Assembly (NCBI RefSeq): GCF_014696825.1
Contig: NZ_JACJQU010000014.1
Location: 62,001-126,000 of the forward strand
From: Anabaena sphaerica FACHB-251
GTDB lineage: Bacteria > Cyanobacteriota > Cyanobacteriia > Cyanobacteriales > Nostocaceae
Reading direction: 5' to 3'
DNA length: 64,000 nucleotides
The position numbers and the translations under genes are program-made. Positions 44,471-52,819 of this stretch are shown piece by piece (position 1 is the stretch's first letter; every line of letters begins with the position of its first letter). The notes beneath the pieces were generated by a model. It did no database searches, was not told where the DNA came from, and was given only the letters and a program-made list of their open reading frames with translations.

Positions 44471-44770
44471 TTAAGAGTGTTCATGTTCGGTGATTTCGTT
44501 TGGTGGTGTCTGAATACTTTGAATTATTTCTTGTAATTCATCTAGAGTATTTACAATCAGAATGCCTTTCTGAATAGTTCTTAAAATGTCTAAATCAGAA
44601 AACTGTAATATTTCTGGCATTAATGCTAAACCTTCAGCACCGAATTTAACATCTAAAGCTAACTCAATCCCTGACAGCCTTTCTTTTAGCCGTCCTTCTT
44701 CTCTACCTTTGTGCAGAATTTCCTGATAGAAGAAAGATTTTTCTAACACTGTTATCCTCCACCTAATTAT
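44471..44770 (-). pseudogene. 3' remnant of an Rpn/DUF4351-type nuclease gene
   Basis: The minus strand encodes about 99 codons aligning with the C-terminal third of the intact Rpn protein at 44889-45767: both have ELAL.(V/I)KFG.EGL.LMPEI and NIQRGIL/TIQKGIL, then VNT(L/V)DEL. Homology extends upstream of the first usable start (GTG 44749) through IIRWRITVLEKS, then meets a TAA at 44773-44771, and nothing recognisable precedes it. The N-terminal nuclease core is therefore lost. Its position next to the intact copy suggests tandem duplication followed by decay. A short expressed peptide remains possible. Confidence 0.7.
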
Positions 44771-44849
44771 TTATTTAAATCTAACTTCCTGATATTTTGC
44801 ACCATGATCGTATTGCGAAAATAAAATCCTATAACCATGATTATTTCAT

Positions 44850-44870
44850 AGGGTGGGCATTGCCCACCCT
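44850..44870. repeat. Perfect palindromic hairpin repeat
   Basis: AGGGTGGGCA (44850-44859) pairs with TGCCCACCCT (44861-44870) around a single base. It belongs to a common cyanobacterial hairpin repeat type and lies just downstream of the Rpn stop codon, where it could act as a terminator for the minus-strand gene. Confidence 0.7.
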
Positions 44871-44888
44871 ACCTGAAATTGCAGAAGT

Positions 44889-45767
44889 TTAATTTCTCTG
44901 CATAAATTCTCGCAATTCATCGACAGTATTTACAGTCAGAATGCCCCTTTGAATATTTTTTAACTCTTCTAAATCAGCAAGTTGTGATATTTCCGGCATT
45001 AGTTGTAAACCTTCATTACCAAATTTTATTTCTAAACTTAGTTCAATAGCTGACACTATACCCCGTTTTTCACCTCTTTGTTCGCCTCTTTGTTCACCTC
45101 TTTGTTCACCTTCTTTTAAAATCTGTTGATACCAGGGAGACTCGCGTAATACCACCATATCCCACCTCATGATTTGCTGAACTAAAACGCTATCTAATAC
45201 GAAGGTAGCAAAAAAAGCCATGACAGTTTCTAATTGGCTTAATTGTTCATCTGCACGAAGCATTTGTAAAGCTTGTCTGACTTTTGATTCTTCACCACCA
45301 TTTTTGAGAATTGGTACAAAGGGAAGCAGTGAAGGAATGGGTAGACTCAACGCTATTTCAACATCAACTTCCCAAAGATTGATCACCCTGTAGTCTTGAC
45401 ACGCTTGTAAACCCGCAAATTCTGATTCGTAGCAGGTAGGAATTTCTGCTTCGCTTTCTTTGAGAATGTTAATTAATACCGGGTAGGTAGGAAGATCATA
45501 TTTTTCTTCTGCTAGTGCTGCATAAGCCCGCATTCGTTTAGGCATTTCTGGCTTATATCGTAATTGTAACTCGTTGAGTAAGAGAAATTCGCCGTACTGC
45601 GGACTAGTAGCTTTAACTAATACATCACTTTCCCTGCTTAACCATTGAAATTCTGAATTGAGGATTTCTCCGGTGATAATATCGGGAATTTGTGTCACCC
45701 ATTTTACCCAATTTTCCGGGGCGAGGCTGATTAGTTTTTTGGTGCTAATATCTGCTTTTTTGACCAT
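44889..45767 (-). CDS. Rpn-family (PD-(D/E)XK) putative recombination-promoting nuclease
   Basis: A 292-residue protein of the Rpn/PDDEXK group often misnamed transposase. The nuclease core shows RESDVLVKA near 44-52 (active-site Asp) and FLLLNELQLRYKPEMPKRMR near 61-80, with E-L-Q as the E-x-Q/K site. Near 226-242 there is a run of GEQR repeats (GEQRGEQRGEQRGEKRG) encoded by 12-base tandem repeats, a spot prone to slippage. The C-terminal part (about 250-292) is a DUF4351-like helical hairpin. E. coli Rpn proteins cut DNA and promote RecA-independent recombination. A decayed paralogue lies just downstream. Confidence 0.85.
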   Translation of the reverse strand: MVKKADISTKKLISLAPENWVKWVTQIPDIITGEILNSEFQWLSRESDVLVKATSPQYGEFLLLNELQLRYKPEMPKRMRAYAALAEEKYDLPTYPVLINILKESEAEIPTCYESEFAGLQACQDYRVINLWEVDVEIALSLPIPSLLPFVPILKNGGEESKVRQALQMLRADEQLSQLETVMAFFATFVLDSVLVQQIMRWDMVVLRESPWYQQILKEGEQRGEQRGEQRGEKRGIVSAIELSLEIKFGNEGLQLMPEISQLADLEELKNIQRGILTVNTVDELREFMQRN

Positions 45768-45816
45768 AATGGGAATAAGATTTATTTCAAGCAGAGAAAC
45801 CAGCGGATGAGGAATA

Positions 45817-47523
45817 TTACAAATTACTGGGTATGGTTTTAAATTTATCTGTCGAACCTAATGAATAATCTTCTAATTTAAAATCAGCAAATGGTTTTTT
45901 CTCTAATCTATCTTTTAAAGCTTCATCTAATATTACTCCTTCGGCTTGTTTCTTGACTCCAATGATAATTATACTGCGTTGATAAGCGGTTGAATCTTGA
46001 CTTGCTTGACAATCTTTTCTCTGAAATTGACCAAGATTTAATAAGCGATAACTTTTAACGCTAGATGTATTACTAAATAACTTCTTGGCTAAAAGTTGAA
46101 TTTGTTTAGAACGTTCTAAAGCCCTACTTTGTTCTGCTGTTATATCACCCTCACAAGATGCTGTTCCTACAGAAATAATTTCGCTAGGATTTTCCATTAT
46201 TCTCTGTATTCCCTCTTCCTCTAGCTTAGATTTTAAGGAATCAAGGGTAATCGTTTCATCATTATATTTTATTTGGTATGTACTGCCTAACTGCCATTTA
46301 TATTCTACAGATAGAACTGCTATATTAAATTCCGCAACTCTACCTTGACTATCTTTACCTTCTTCATAAGGAAAATAATCAACGTTGCCTTTTTTAACTG
46401 GTGGTTGTCCATAATCAGCAGGAAGAACTGTAAATTTAGTATTTCGGCTGGCTAGTGCTACTGTCCACAGCAGTAATAAGGAAACAATTAACGCAGTGAA
46501 CAGGGCTAATAATGGTAATTTTTCTGATTGTTTTTGTGGTGGTTTAACTGTTTTGTTGGTGGTTGTTTGGTTAAGAATTTCTGTAGAAAAACCACCGACA
46601 ACATTTACTGTTGCTGCGTTACTTCCTGTTAACGGATTTTCTAAATCCGTCAATTTGTCTAATATTTCTCTGGCATTTTTAGGACGTAGATTAACTTCAT
46701 TCGCCATCAACCAATCAATAAAATTTAATAGCGATGATGAAACATGATTTGCTAAATGTCGCCATTTTAAGACATCCAGATGAGCATCATATAATTGAGC
46801 AGGTTGACATCCAGTTAATAAAAATACAAAGGTGCGTCCTAAAGCAAAAAAATCTGATTGGGGTAAGGCTTGACCATTCATTTGTTCTCTGGGACTATAA
46901 CCAGATGAAGAAATAGATGTCATGCTGCCATTATTCGCTATATAAGTTTTAGTAATTTCTCTGGCTGTGCCAAAATCAATTAATACTAATTGTCCATCTG
47001 GGCGAATCATAATGTTAGATGGTTTAATATCTCGATGTAGATATTGGTGGTTATGTACTAATAATAAAATTTCCGTTAATTGTTTTAACCAAGCTATAGC
47101 TTGTCCTTCAGAAATGGGGCGGTTTTGTTGTTGCTTTAGCCATTGTTCTAGGTTTGGTCCCTCAATTTTTTCCATCACCATACAATGCAAAGTTAAACCT
47201 GCTCTAGTTTGATAGGAAAAATACCCTTCTCCTTGGGGAATTCCCGGATGATGTAATTGTTCTAAAACGTTTACTTCTTGCTGAAATAAAGATACTGCTT
47301 TGTTATCATTTGCTAATTCTTCTTTGAGAATTTTCAGAATTTTTGGTGTGTCTTGTTGGTAGGCTTCATACACTTTACTGAATCCTGTTTTATCACTCAA
47401 TAAACGCAGTACCCGATAACGTCCTAATAATTCCAATTGAGAACCACAACTTTGACAAAAGCGGTTTTCGTCGTTGTCTGGGTGGTTGGGTTGAGGACAA
47501 ACTGGATTAATACAAAGACTCAT
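45817..47523 (-). CDS. Membrane Ser/Thr protein kinase with zinc-ribbon N-terminus and OmpA-like tail
   Basis: A 568-residue eukaryotic-type kinase. Four cysteines (Cys4, Cys9, Cys23, Cys26) form a zinc ribbon. The kinase domain (about 34-290) shows the catalytic Lys in PKILKILKEEL near 64-74, HRDIKPSNIM near 163-172, LIDFGTARE near 180-188 and SSGYSPREQM near 204-213. A membrane helix lies near 335-357. The outer domain includes SVGTASCEGDITAEQSRALE near 448-467 and a QRSIIIIGVKK end, similar to OmpA-like domains that bind cell wall. This suggests sensing of envelope state. Heptamer repeats immediately precede the start (47528-47576), so its 5' leader contains a variable-number array. Confidence 0.9.
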   Translation of the reverse strand: MSLCINPVCPQPNHPDNDENRFCQSCGSQLELLGRYRVLRLLSDKTGFSKVYEAYQQDTPKILKILKEELANDNKAVSLFQQEVNVLEQLHHPGIPQGEGYFSYQTRAGLTLHCMVMEKIEGPNLEQWLKQQQNRPISEGQAIAWLKQLTEILLLVHNHQYLHRDIKPSNIMIRPDGQLVLIDFGTAREITKTYIANNGSMTSISSSGYSPREQMNGQALPQSDFFALGRTFVFLLTGCQPAQLYDAHLDVLKWRHLANHVSSSLLNFIDWLMANEVNLRPKNAREILDKLTDLENPLTGSNAATVNVVGGFSTEILNQTTTNKTVKPPQKQSEKLPLLALFTALIVSLLLLWTVALASRNTKFTVLPADYGQPPVKKGNVDYFPYEEGKDSQGRVAEFNIAVLSVEYKWQLGSTYQIKYNDETITLDSLKSKLEEEGIQRIMENPSEIISVGTASCEGDITAEQSRALERSKQIQLLAKKLFSNTSSVKSYRLLNLGQFQRKDCQASQDSTAYQRSIIIIGVKKQAEGVILDEALKDRLEKKPFADFKLEDYSLGSTDKFKTIPSNL

Positions 47524-47527
47524 AACA

Positions 47528-47576
47528 GGGAATAGGGAATAGGGAATAGGGAACAGGGAACAGGGAACAGGGAACA
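47528..47576. repeat. Heptamer array (GGGAATA x3 then GGGAACA x4) in the kinase leader
   Basis: Seven consecutive heptamers lie 5 bases upstream of the kinase start codon on the minus strand. Slippage could alter the distance between promoter and start, or the ribosome-binding region. ACTAATGACC-like repeats follow at about 47600-47630. Confidence 0.9.
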
Positions 47577-47637
47577 GATAATAAGTAATAAGATAATTAT
47601 TAACTAATGACTAATGACCAATGACTAATGACCAAAC

Positions 47638-48477
47638 TCATTTTTGTTCTGCTAAAAATTTAGCTACTGTTTGATTAAATTCTTCTGGTTGGGTTAAAAA
47701 TGGCCAATGATTTCCAGGAACTTTCTTAAATGTGAGGTTTATGAGGTTGGTTTTGTAGGGTTGAATTTGCCAATTTTGGCGGTTTACTCCTTTGTCGGGT
47801 TGAATAAAGAGGGCAGGTATATCAACTGGAGTAATAAAACCTGGGACTTCTAATACTGCATCAAAAATACCATCACGGGCAGCAATAGTAAATTTGCTAC
47901 CCCAAGTTCCATCGGGTTTTTGTTCAATTCCTGCTTGAAAAACTTGCTGTTGTACAGAATTCCAGTTTTGAAATTGACTGAGTTGTTTGATTTTTTGTTC
48001 TGCTTCTTCGTAACTGGCAAATGGTCCCATAGTTTTCAGGAAGGGTAAGACGCTATACAACAGAGGAAAGGTTAATTTCAGGAAACGGGGCATTTTCCAG
48101 ATGAAAATAGGATCTACCAAAGTGATACTGTTTAAGCGTGCTGGGTTTCGTCTTGCCCAAATAGCGGCTAATTTCCCTGTCCAAGAGTGACTAACAACAT
48201 GAGCAGCAGTCCATCCTAGTTTATCCATTAATGCTTCTAGGTCTGCGATCGCACTCTCAAAACTATAATCTTGCTCCGGTTTACTACTCTCACCATGACC
48301 ACGCATATCCGGAGCTACTATATGATAATCAGCCGCTAAATAGTCTCCCAAGCTAGACCAAACTAAGGCATTATCAGCCATACCATGTAACAGTAGTAAT
48401 GGTTCTTCAGCTTGGTTCCATTCCAGGTAAGAAATTTCTACATCCGCTGTTGATAAAGTTTTACGTACAGGTATCAT
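47638..48477 (-). CDS. Alpha/beta-hydrolase fold protein
   Basis: A 279-residue alpha/beta hydrolase with LLLLHGMADNALVWSSLGDY near 27-46 (oxyanion region), PDMRGHGESSKPEQDYS near 57-73, the nucleophile strand AAHVVSHSWTGKLAA near 91-105, and the catalytic His in VPGNHWPFL near 258-266. The nucleophile elbow reads Ser-His-Ser-Trp-Thr rather than Gly-x-Ser-x-Gly, an unusual replacement of both glycines. No signal peptide. The ATG at 48477 was chosen; in-frame starts further upstream would translate a CTCCCCTG repeat array. It is divergent from the SagB-type gene. Confidence 0.85.
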   Translation of the reverse strand: MIPVRKTLSTADVEISYLEWNQAEEPLLLLHGMADNALVWSSLGDYLAADYHIVAPDMRGHGESSKPEQDYSFESAIADLEALMDKLGWTAAHVVSHSWTGKLAAIWARRNPARLNSITLVDPIFIWKMPRFLKLTFPLLYSVLPFLKTMGPFASYEEAEQKIKQLSQFQNWNSVQQQVFQAGIEQKPDGTWGSKFTIAARDGIFDAVLEVPGFITPVDIPALFIQPDKGVNRQNWQIQPYKTNLINLTFKKVPGNHWPFLTQPEEFNQTVAKFLAEQK

Positions 48478-48516
48478 TTGATAATTCATAATCTGTAATT
48501 GGTAATTGAAAATTAT

Positions 48517-48546
48517 CTCCCCTGCTCCCCTGCTCCCCTGCTCCCC
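48517..48546. repeat. Octamer array (CTCCCCTG x3.75)
   Basis: Nearly four perfect tandem copies of CTCCCCTG lie in the divergent gap between the hydrolase and SagB-type genes. Confidence 0.85.
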
Positions 48547-48641
48547 ATCTCTTCCAAAGATTGTACCCATCAGCACGAAATAATAAGGTAGATGAATGTC
48601 AAGATCAAAAAATAGAACTTTCTGAGGATATTAAAATTACT

Positions 48642-50174
48642 ATGCCAGAAATACACCAATCTATTGCCCAACATTACCATGAGCGTACTAAATATGACCC
48701 AGAGACGCTGGCATCTAAAAGTCAAAGGTTAGACTGGGCTAAACAGCCTGTACCGTTTAAAGAGTACAAAATTGGCTCTGATTTTGACCTTAAACCCTAT
48801 CTGCAAGAAAAACCAGAGGTGTTTGCTCATAACCCAGATGCTAAATGGTGGCAAAGACTTTCTCAACTGCTATTTCACAGTTATGGACTAACTGCGAAAA
48901 TGCCTTCTATGGGCAGTGCGGTATATTTGCGCTCTTCTCCCAGTGCAGGGGGGTTATACCCGGCTGAAGTATATCTAGTTTCTCGTGGCACGCCTTTGTT
49001 ACCTGCTGGACTCTACAATTATCAGTGTCGAACTCATTCTCTGATGCAGTTTTGGGAAAATGATGTTTGGACGACTTTACAAACAGCTTGTTTATGGCAT
49101 CCTAGTTTAGAAAATACCCAACTGGCTATTATTACTACTGCTGTTTTTTATCGTTCAGCATGGCGTTATGAAGATCGGGCTTATCGGCGGATTTTTCTAG
49201 ATACAGGACATCTTCTAGGTAACATAGAGTTAGCTGGTGCAATTACTGATTATCGCCCTCATTTAATCGGTGGTTTTGTTGATGAAGCCGTCAATGATCT
49301 ACTTTATATTGATCCAGAACAAGAAGGTGCAACTGTTGTTCTAGCTTTAGCAGATTTATTAGATGTTAAGCAAAATTTGCCCTTGGGAAAAACTGCTTTA
49401 CCTTCGTCTACTGACACTAATTATCCCTCCATTCCCGATGGCGAACTGTTAAAATATTTTCATTTTCATACCCAAATTCAATCTAGCACTACTGCACAAA
49501 ATAATTTAACAACAACCAAACCAGAAAAAACCTTAGAGGATAAATATAATTTCCCGTTTTGTGACAAAATTTCTACTGTCACTGCCCCAATTGACTGGGG
49601 TAAAAATCTTTTGGAGTTAGAAAATACTATCTATAAACGTCGTTCTACTCGCGCTTATAGTGGCGATAACTTAACTTTTGATGAACTTAAATCTTTGCTC
49701 GATTTCACCTACCAAACACAAAATTATCTTGATCAAAATTTAGATACTACTCCCGATTACTTTGACTTGAATTTAATTGAAACATTTATTGCTGTGTCTG
49801 GTGTGAAAGGACTCGATTCAGGTTGTTACTATTATGCACCTAAAGCCCAAGAATTAAGACAAATTCGCTTTAAGAATTTTCGTCGTGAGTTACATTTTCT
49901 TTGTTTGGGGCAGGAACTAGGACGGGATGCAGGAGCAGTAATATTTCATACTGCTGATTTGAAAACGGCTATTGCTCAATATGGCGATCGCGTTTACCGT
50001 TATTTACATCTAGATGCTGGACATTTAGGACAAAAGCTCAATTTGGCAGCCATCCGCTTGAATTTAGGTGTTAGTGGTATCGGTGGCTTCTTTGATGATC
50101 AAGTTAATGATGTTTTGGGTATTCCTGCTGATGAAGCTGTTCTTTATATCACGACTTTGGGCAGGCCAAGGTAA
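48642..50174 (+). CDS. SagB/ThcOx-family tandem nitroreductase-like oxidoreductase
   Basis: A 510-residue protein with two FMN nitroreductase-like halves (about 60-250 and 320-505). Each half has the SagB pattern: LRSSPSAGGLYPAEVYLVSR and FLDTGHLLGNIELAGA in the first, and YKRRSTRAYSGDNLTFDELK and HLDAGHLGQKLNLAAIRLNL in the second, each ending GG(F)VDEAVND/GGFFDDQVND. SagB/ThcOx enzymes oxidise azolines to azoles in ribosomal peptides, but no YcaO or precursor gene is nearby, and free-standing tandem versions are common in cyanobacteria with unknown substrates. The ATG 48642 (MPEIHQSIAQHYHERTKYDP) matches the family start better than one 81 bases upstream. Confidence 0.88.
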   Translation: MPEIHQSIAQHYHERTKYDPETLASKSQRLDWAKQPVPFKEYKIGSDFDLKPYLQEKPEVFAHNPDAKWWQRLSQLLFHSYGLTAKMPSMGSAVYLRSSPSAGGLYPAEVYLVSRGTPLLPAGLYNYQCRTHSLMQFWENDVWTTLQTACLWHPSLENTQLAIITTAVFYRSAWRYEDRAYRRIFLDTGHLLGNIELAGAITDYRPHLIGGFVDEAVNDLLYIDPEQEGATVVLALADLLDVKQNLPLGKTALPSSTDTNYPSIPDGELLKYFHFHTQIQSSTTAQNNLTTTKPEKTLEDKYNFPFCDKISTVTAPIDWGKNLLELENTIYKRRSTRAYSGDNLTFDELKSLLDFTYQTQNYLDQNLDTTPDYFDLNLIETFIAVSGVKGLDSGCYYYAPKAQELRQIRFKNFRRELHFLCLGQELGRDAGAVIFHTADLKTAIAQYGDRVYRYLHLDAGHLGQKLNLAAIRLNLGVSGIGGFFDDQVNDVLGIPADEAVLYITTLGRPR

Positions 50175-50403
50175 ATATTCAGTTATCAGTTGTCAGTTAT
50201 AGCAATCCTTAATCATTTGTGAATAACGAGATCCCCTACTTCTTTAAGAAGTCTCTGAGTAGGCTTAATTCACGTAACCGCCAGTTAACGGACTCTATTC
50301 ATAATAATTAAAAAAATCATACGGCGATGCCTAATGTAAAGGCATCGCGGATTTTAGATTTGCGATTTATCTCTAATCCAAAATCTAAAATCCTTAATCG
50401 TTA

Positions 50404-52560
50404 TTAACGATTCACCGCCGCAGCTTCCCGCGCAGCAGCTGCTTGATCTGGGTGTATACCCAAGCGTGTCAGGTTAATTCTACCTTTATTGTCAATTTCG
50501 CGCACTTTGACAATCACTTCATCACCGACTGCTACTTCATCTTCAACTTTACCAACACGATAGTCAGCTAATTGAGAAATGTGAATCATGCCTTCTTTTC
50601 CGGGCAGAAATTCCACAAACGCACCAATAGGTATAATCCGTGTCACACGACCAACGTAAACATCACCTTCATGCAGCTTGCGAGTCATGCCTTGGACAAT
50701 GTTTCTAGCTCTTTTCGCTCTGCTTTCATCAACAGCAGAAATGGTGACAGTGCCATCATCTTCGATGTCAATTTTTGCACCAGTTTCTTCAGTAATTCCC
50801 TTGATGGTTTTACCTCCGGGCCCGATGACTAAACCAATCATGTCGGGATCAATCTTGATCGTCAACAGGCGTGGGGCAAAAGGTGAGGTTTCAAGACGTG
50901 GGGTGTCGATAGTCTGGAGCATTTTGTCCAGAATGTGCAACCGGGCAGCTTTAGCTTGCTCGATAGCTTGTTTAATTACGTCTATAGACAAACCGGATAT
51001 TTTCATATCCATTTGCAAAGCTGTGATACCAGCATCAGTACCTGCAACCTTGAAGTCCATGTCACCCAAAAAGTCTTCAATGCCTTGAATATCGGTGAGA
51101 ACGCGCACTTCGTCTCCTTCCTTAATCAAGCCCATTGCTGCACCGCTGACGGGTTTAAGAATGGGTACACCAGCATCCATGAGGGCGAGGGTAGAACCGC
51201 AGACTGAACCCATCGAGGTGGAACCGTTAGAAGAAAGAACTTCTGAAACTACGCGGATCACGTAGGGGAATTGTTCTTTTGGCGGTAATATCGGTAAGAT
51301 CGCTCTTTCTGCTAAAGCCCCGTGACCAATTTCCCGTCTTCCTGGCGCACGCATCGGTTTGGTTTCCCCAACTGAGAAGGGGGGGAAATTGTAATGATGC
51401 AGGTAACGCTTGTGTTGATCTACTTGCAGATCATCATTGAGGTTTTGGGCATCTCCTGGTGTGCCGAGAGTGCAACAGCTTAAGACCTGGGTTAGTCCCC
51501 GGTTAAATAAACCGCTACCATGTACCCGCTTGGGTAAAACGTCAACTTGGCAGGAAACTGGACGGACTTCATCTAGTTTGCGACCATCAACGCGCACGTT
51601 ATCTTCAACGATTTGACGGCGCATAAAGTATTTGGTGATATCCTTAAAGGTATTACCAAGTGCCTTACTATTTGCTGTAGCAGCTACTCGAATTGGGTCT
51701 TCTTCGGGTAGGGCTTCTATTTCAGCTTTGATGCCATCTTTGACAACATCTAAAGCCGCATCACGTTCAGTTTTGGTTAACTCAAATTGCGCTAGGATTT
51801 TTTTAATTTCAGCATTTGCGCGATCGCGGATATAGTTTTCTAGTGTTTGGTCTACTTCCGGTGGTGCTTCTTTGACAATTTTTAGACCTAGTTCTTCCAC
51901 TAAATCTAACTGCGCTTGGATTAAATCCCGCACTGCTTCGTAACCAAAATCAATCGCCTCGATAATATCTCGCTCTGGTAGCTGATTTGCTCCCGCTTCC
52001 ACCATGATGACACCATCTGGTGAACCGGCGACAATGAGATCCAAGTCTCCAGCTTCAATTTCTGCATAAGTGGGGTTAATAATGAAATCATCACCCACTA
52101 AGCCTACCCGCACTGCTGCCATTGGTCCATTAAAGGGAATTTGGGCAATCAGGGTGGCAATAGAAGCACCAGTGACAGCTAACACATCGGGTGGTACTTG
52201 CTCATCCATTGACATGGTGAAAGCAATGACTTGCAAATCATCCCGTAACCATGAAGGGAACAGAGGACGGAGGGGACGGTCGATCAGACGACTGGTAAGA
52301 ATCGCTCTTTCTGGTGGACGACCTTCTCGGCGCATGATCCCACCAGGGATTCTCCCCGCTGCATACAATCTTTCTTCATAATCTACCGTGAGGGGAAGAA
52401 AATCAATGCCTTCTCTGGCTTGCGATCGCGTAGCTGTGACTAAAACAGCTGTATCCCCCGATTGTATCAACACCGACCCACCAGCTTGGGGGGCTAACAG
52501 TCCAACCTTCAGCCGAATATCCCGTCCATCAAAGGATATTGACTTATCAACTTCTGCCAT
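50404..52560 (-). CDS. pnp: Polyribonucleotide nucleotidyltransferase (PNPase)
   Basis: A 718-residue PNPase: two RNase PH domains (about 1-220 and 310-550) separated by a helical linker, a KH domain with the [12 protein letters not shown] loop near 580-590, and an S1 domain (about 620-690) starting [11 protein letters not shown]. Catalytic-core sequences include [20 protein letters not shown] near 400-420 and [20 protein letters not shown] near 440-460. It degrades RNA 3' to 5' with phosphate, and in cyanobacteria also polymerises heteropolymeric tails. The start is preceded by GGAAAAAAAACTG-like leader sequence. The gene appears monocistronic. Confidence 0.97.
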   Translation of the reverse strand: MAEVDKSISFDGRDIRLKVGLLAPQAGGSVLIQSGDTAVLVTATRSQAREGIDFLPLTVDYEERLYAAGRIPGGIMRREGRPPERAILTSRLIDRPLRPLFPSWLRDDLQVIAFTMSMDEQVPPDVLAVTGASIATLIAQIPFNGPMAAVRVGLVGDDFIINPTYAEIEAGDLDLIVAGSPDGVIMVEAGANQLPERDIIEAIDFGYEAVRDLIQAQLDLVEELGLKIVKEAPPEVDQTLENYIRDRANAEIKKILAQFELTKTERDAALDVVKDGIKAEIEALPEEDPIRVAATANSKALGNTFKDITKYFMRRQIVEDNVRVDGRKLDEVRPVSCQVDVLPKRVHGSGLFNRGLTQVLSCCTLGTPGDAQNLNDDLQVDQHKRYLHHYNFPPFSVGETKPMRAPGRREIGHGALAERAILPILPPKEQFPYVIRVVSEVLSSNGSTSMGSVCGSTLALMDAGVPILKPVSGAAMGLIKEGDEVRVLTDIQGIEDFLGDMDFKVAGTDAGITALQMDMKISGLSIDVIKQAIEQAKAARLHILDKMLQTIDTPRLETSPFAPRLLTIKIDPDMIGLVIGPGGKTIKGITEETGAKIDIEDDGTVTISAVDESRAKRARNIVQGMTRKLHEGDVYVGRVTRIIPIGAFVEFLPGKEGMIHISQLADYRVGKVEDEVAVGDEVIVKVREIDNKGRINLTRLGIHPDQAAAAREAAAVNR

Positions 52561-52677
52561 TCAGTTTTTTTTCCTTCTATGCACGCTATTCTCTCTCTGT
52601 GGCAATCCTAACATTTATGCACTATAGACGGCTTCTGTTAGATATATTAGTTTCACAGACTAAATTGAACATCGCAG

Positions 52678-52740
52678 CAGGAGGCAGGAGTCAGGAGTCG
52701 TAGGGATACGCCCGTACAGGAGTCAGGAGTCAGGAAGCAG
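52678..52740. repeat. CAGGAGT heptamer array interrupted by a 17-base insert
   Basis: CAGGAGG/CAGGAGT heptamers run from 52678 to about 52699, are broken by GTAGGGATACGCCCGTA, and resume to 52740. The array lies in the 259-base divergent gap between pnp and the SNF2 helicase gene. Confidence 0.7.
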
Positions 52741-52819
52741 ATTTAATTCCTAAATTAATAAATTTAAATTATTTCATAAATAAATATTAGCTCTGTCCAA
52801 AAATTAGCGTACTAGAAAT

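Noticed and set aside
44889-45767. Transposase / insertion sequence interpretation of the Rpn genes
   Set aside because: Rpn proteins are PD-(D/E)XK nucleases; no terminal inverted repeats or DDE/HUH motifs flank either copy here.
50678-51088. 136-codon frame antisense to pnp
   Set aside because: Its shape follows the codon structure of PNPase on the other strand, and it has no independent start signal.
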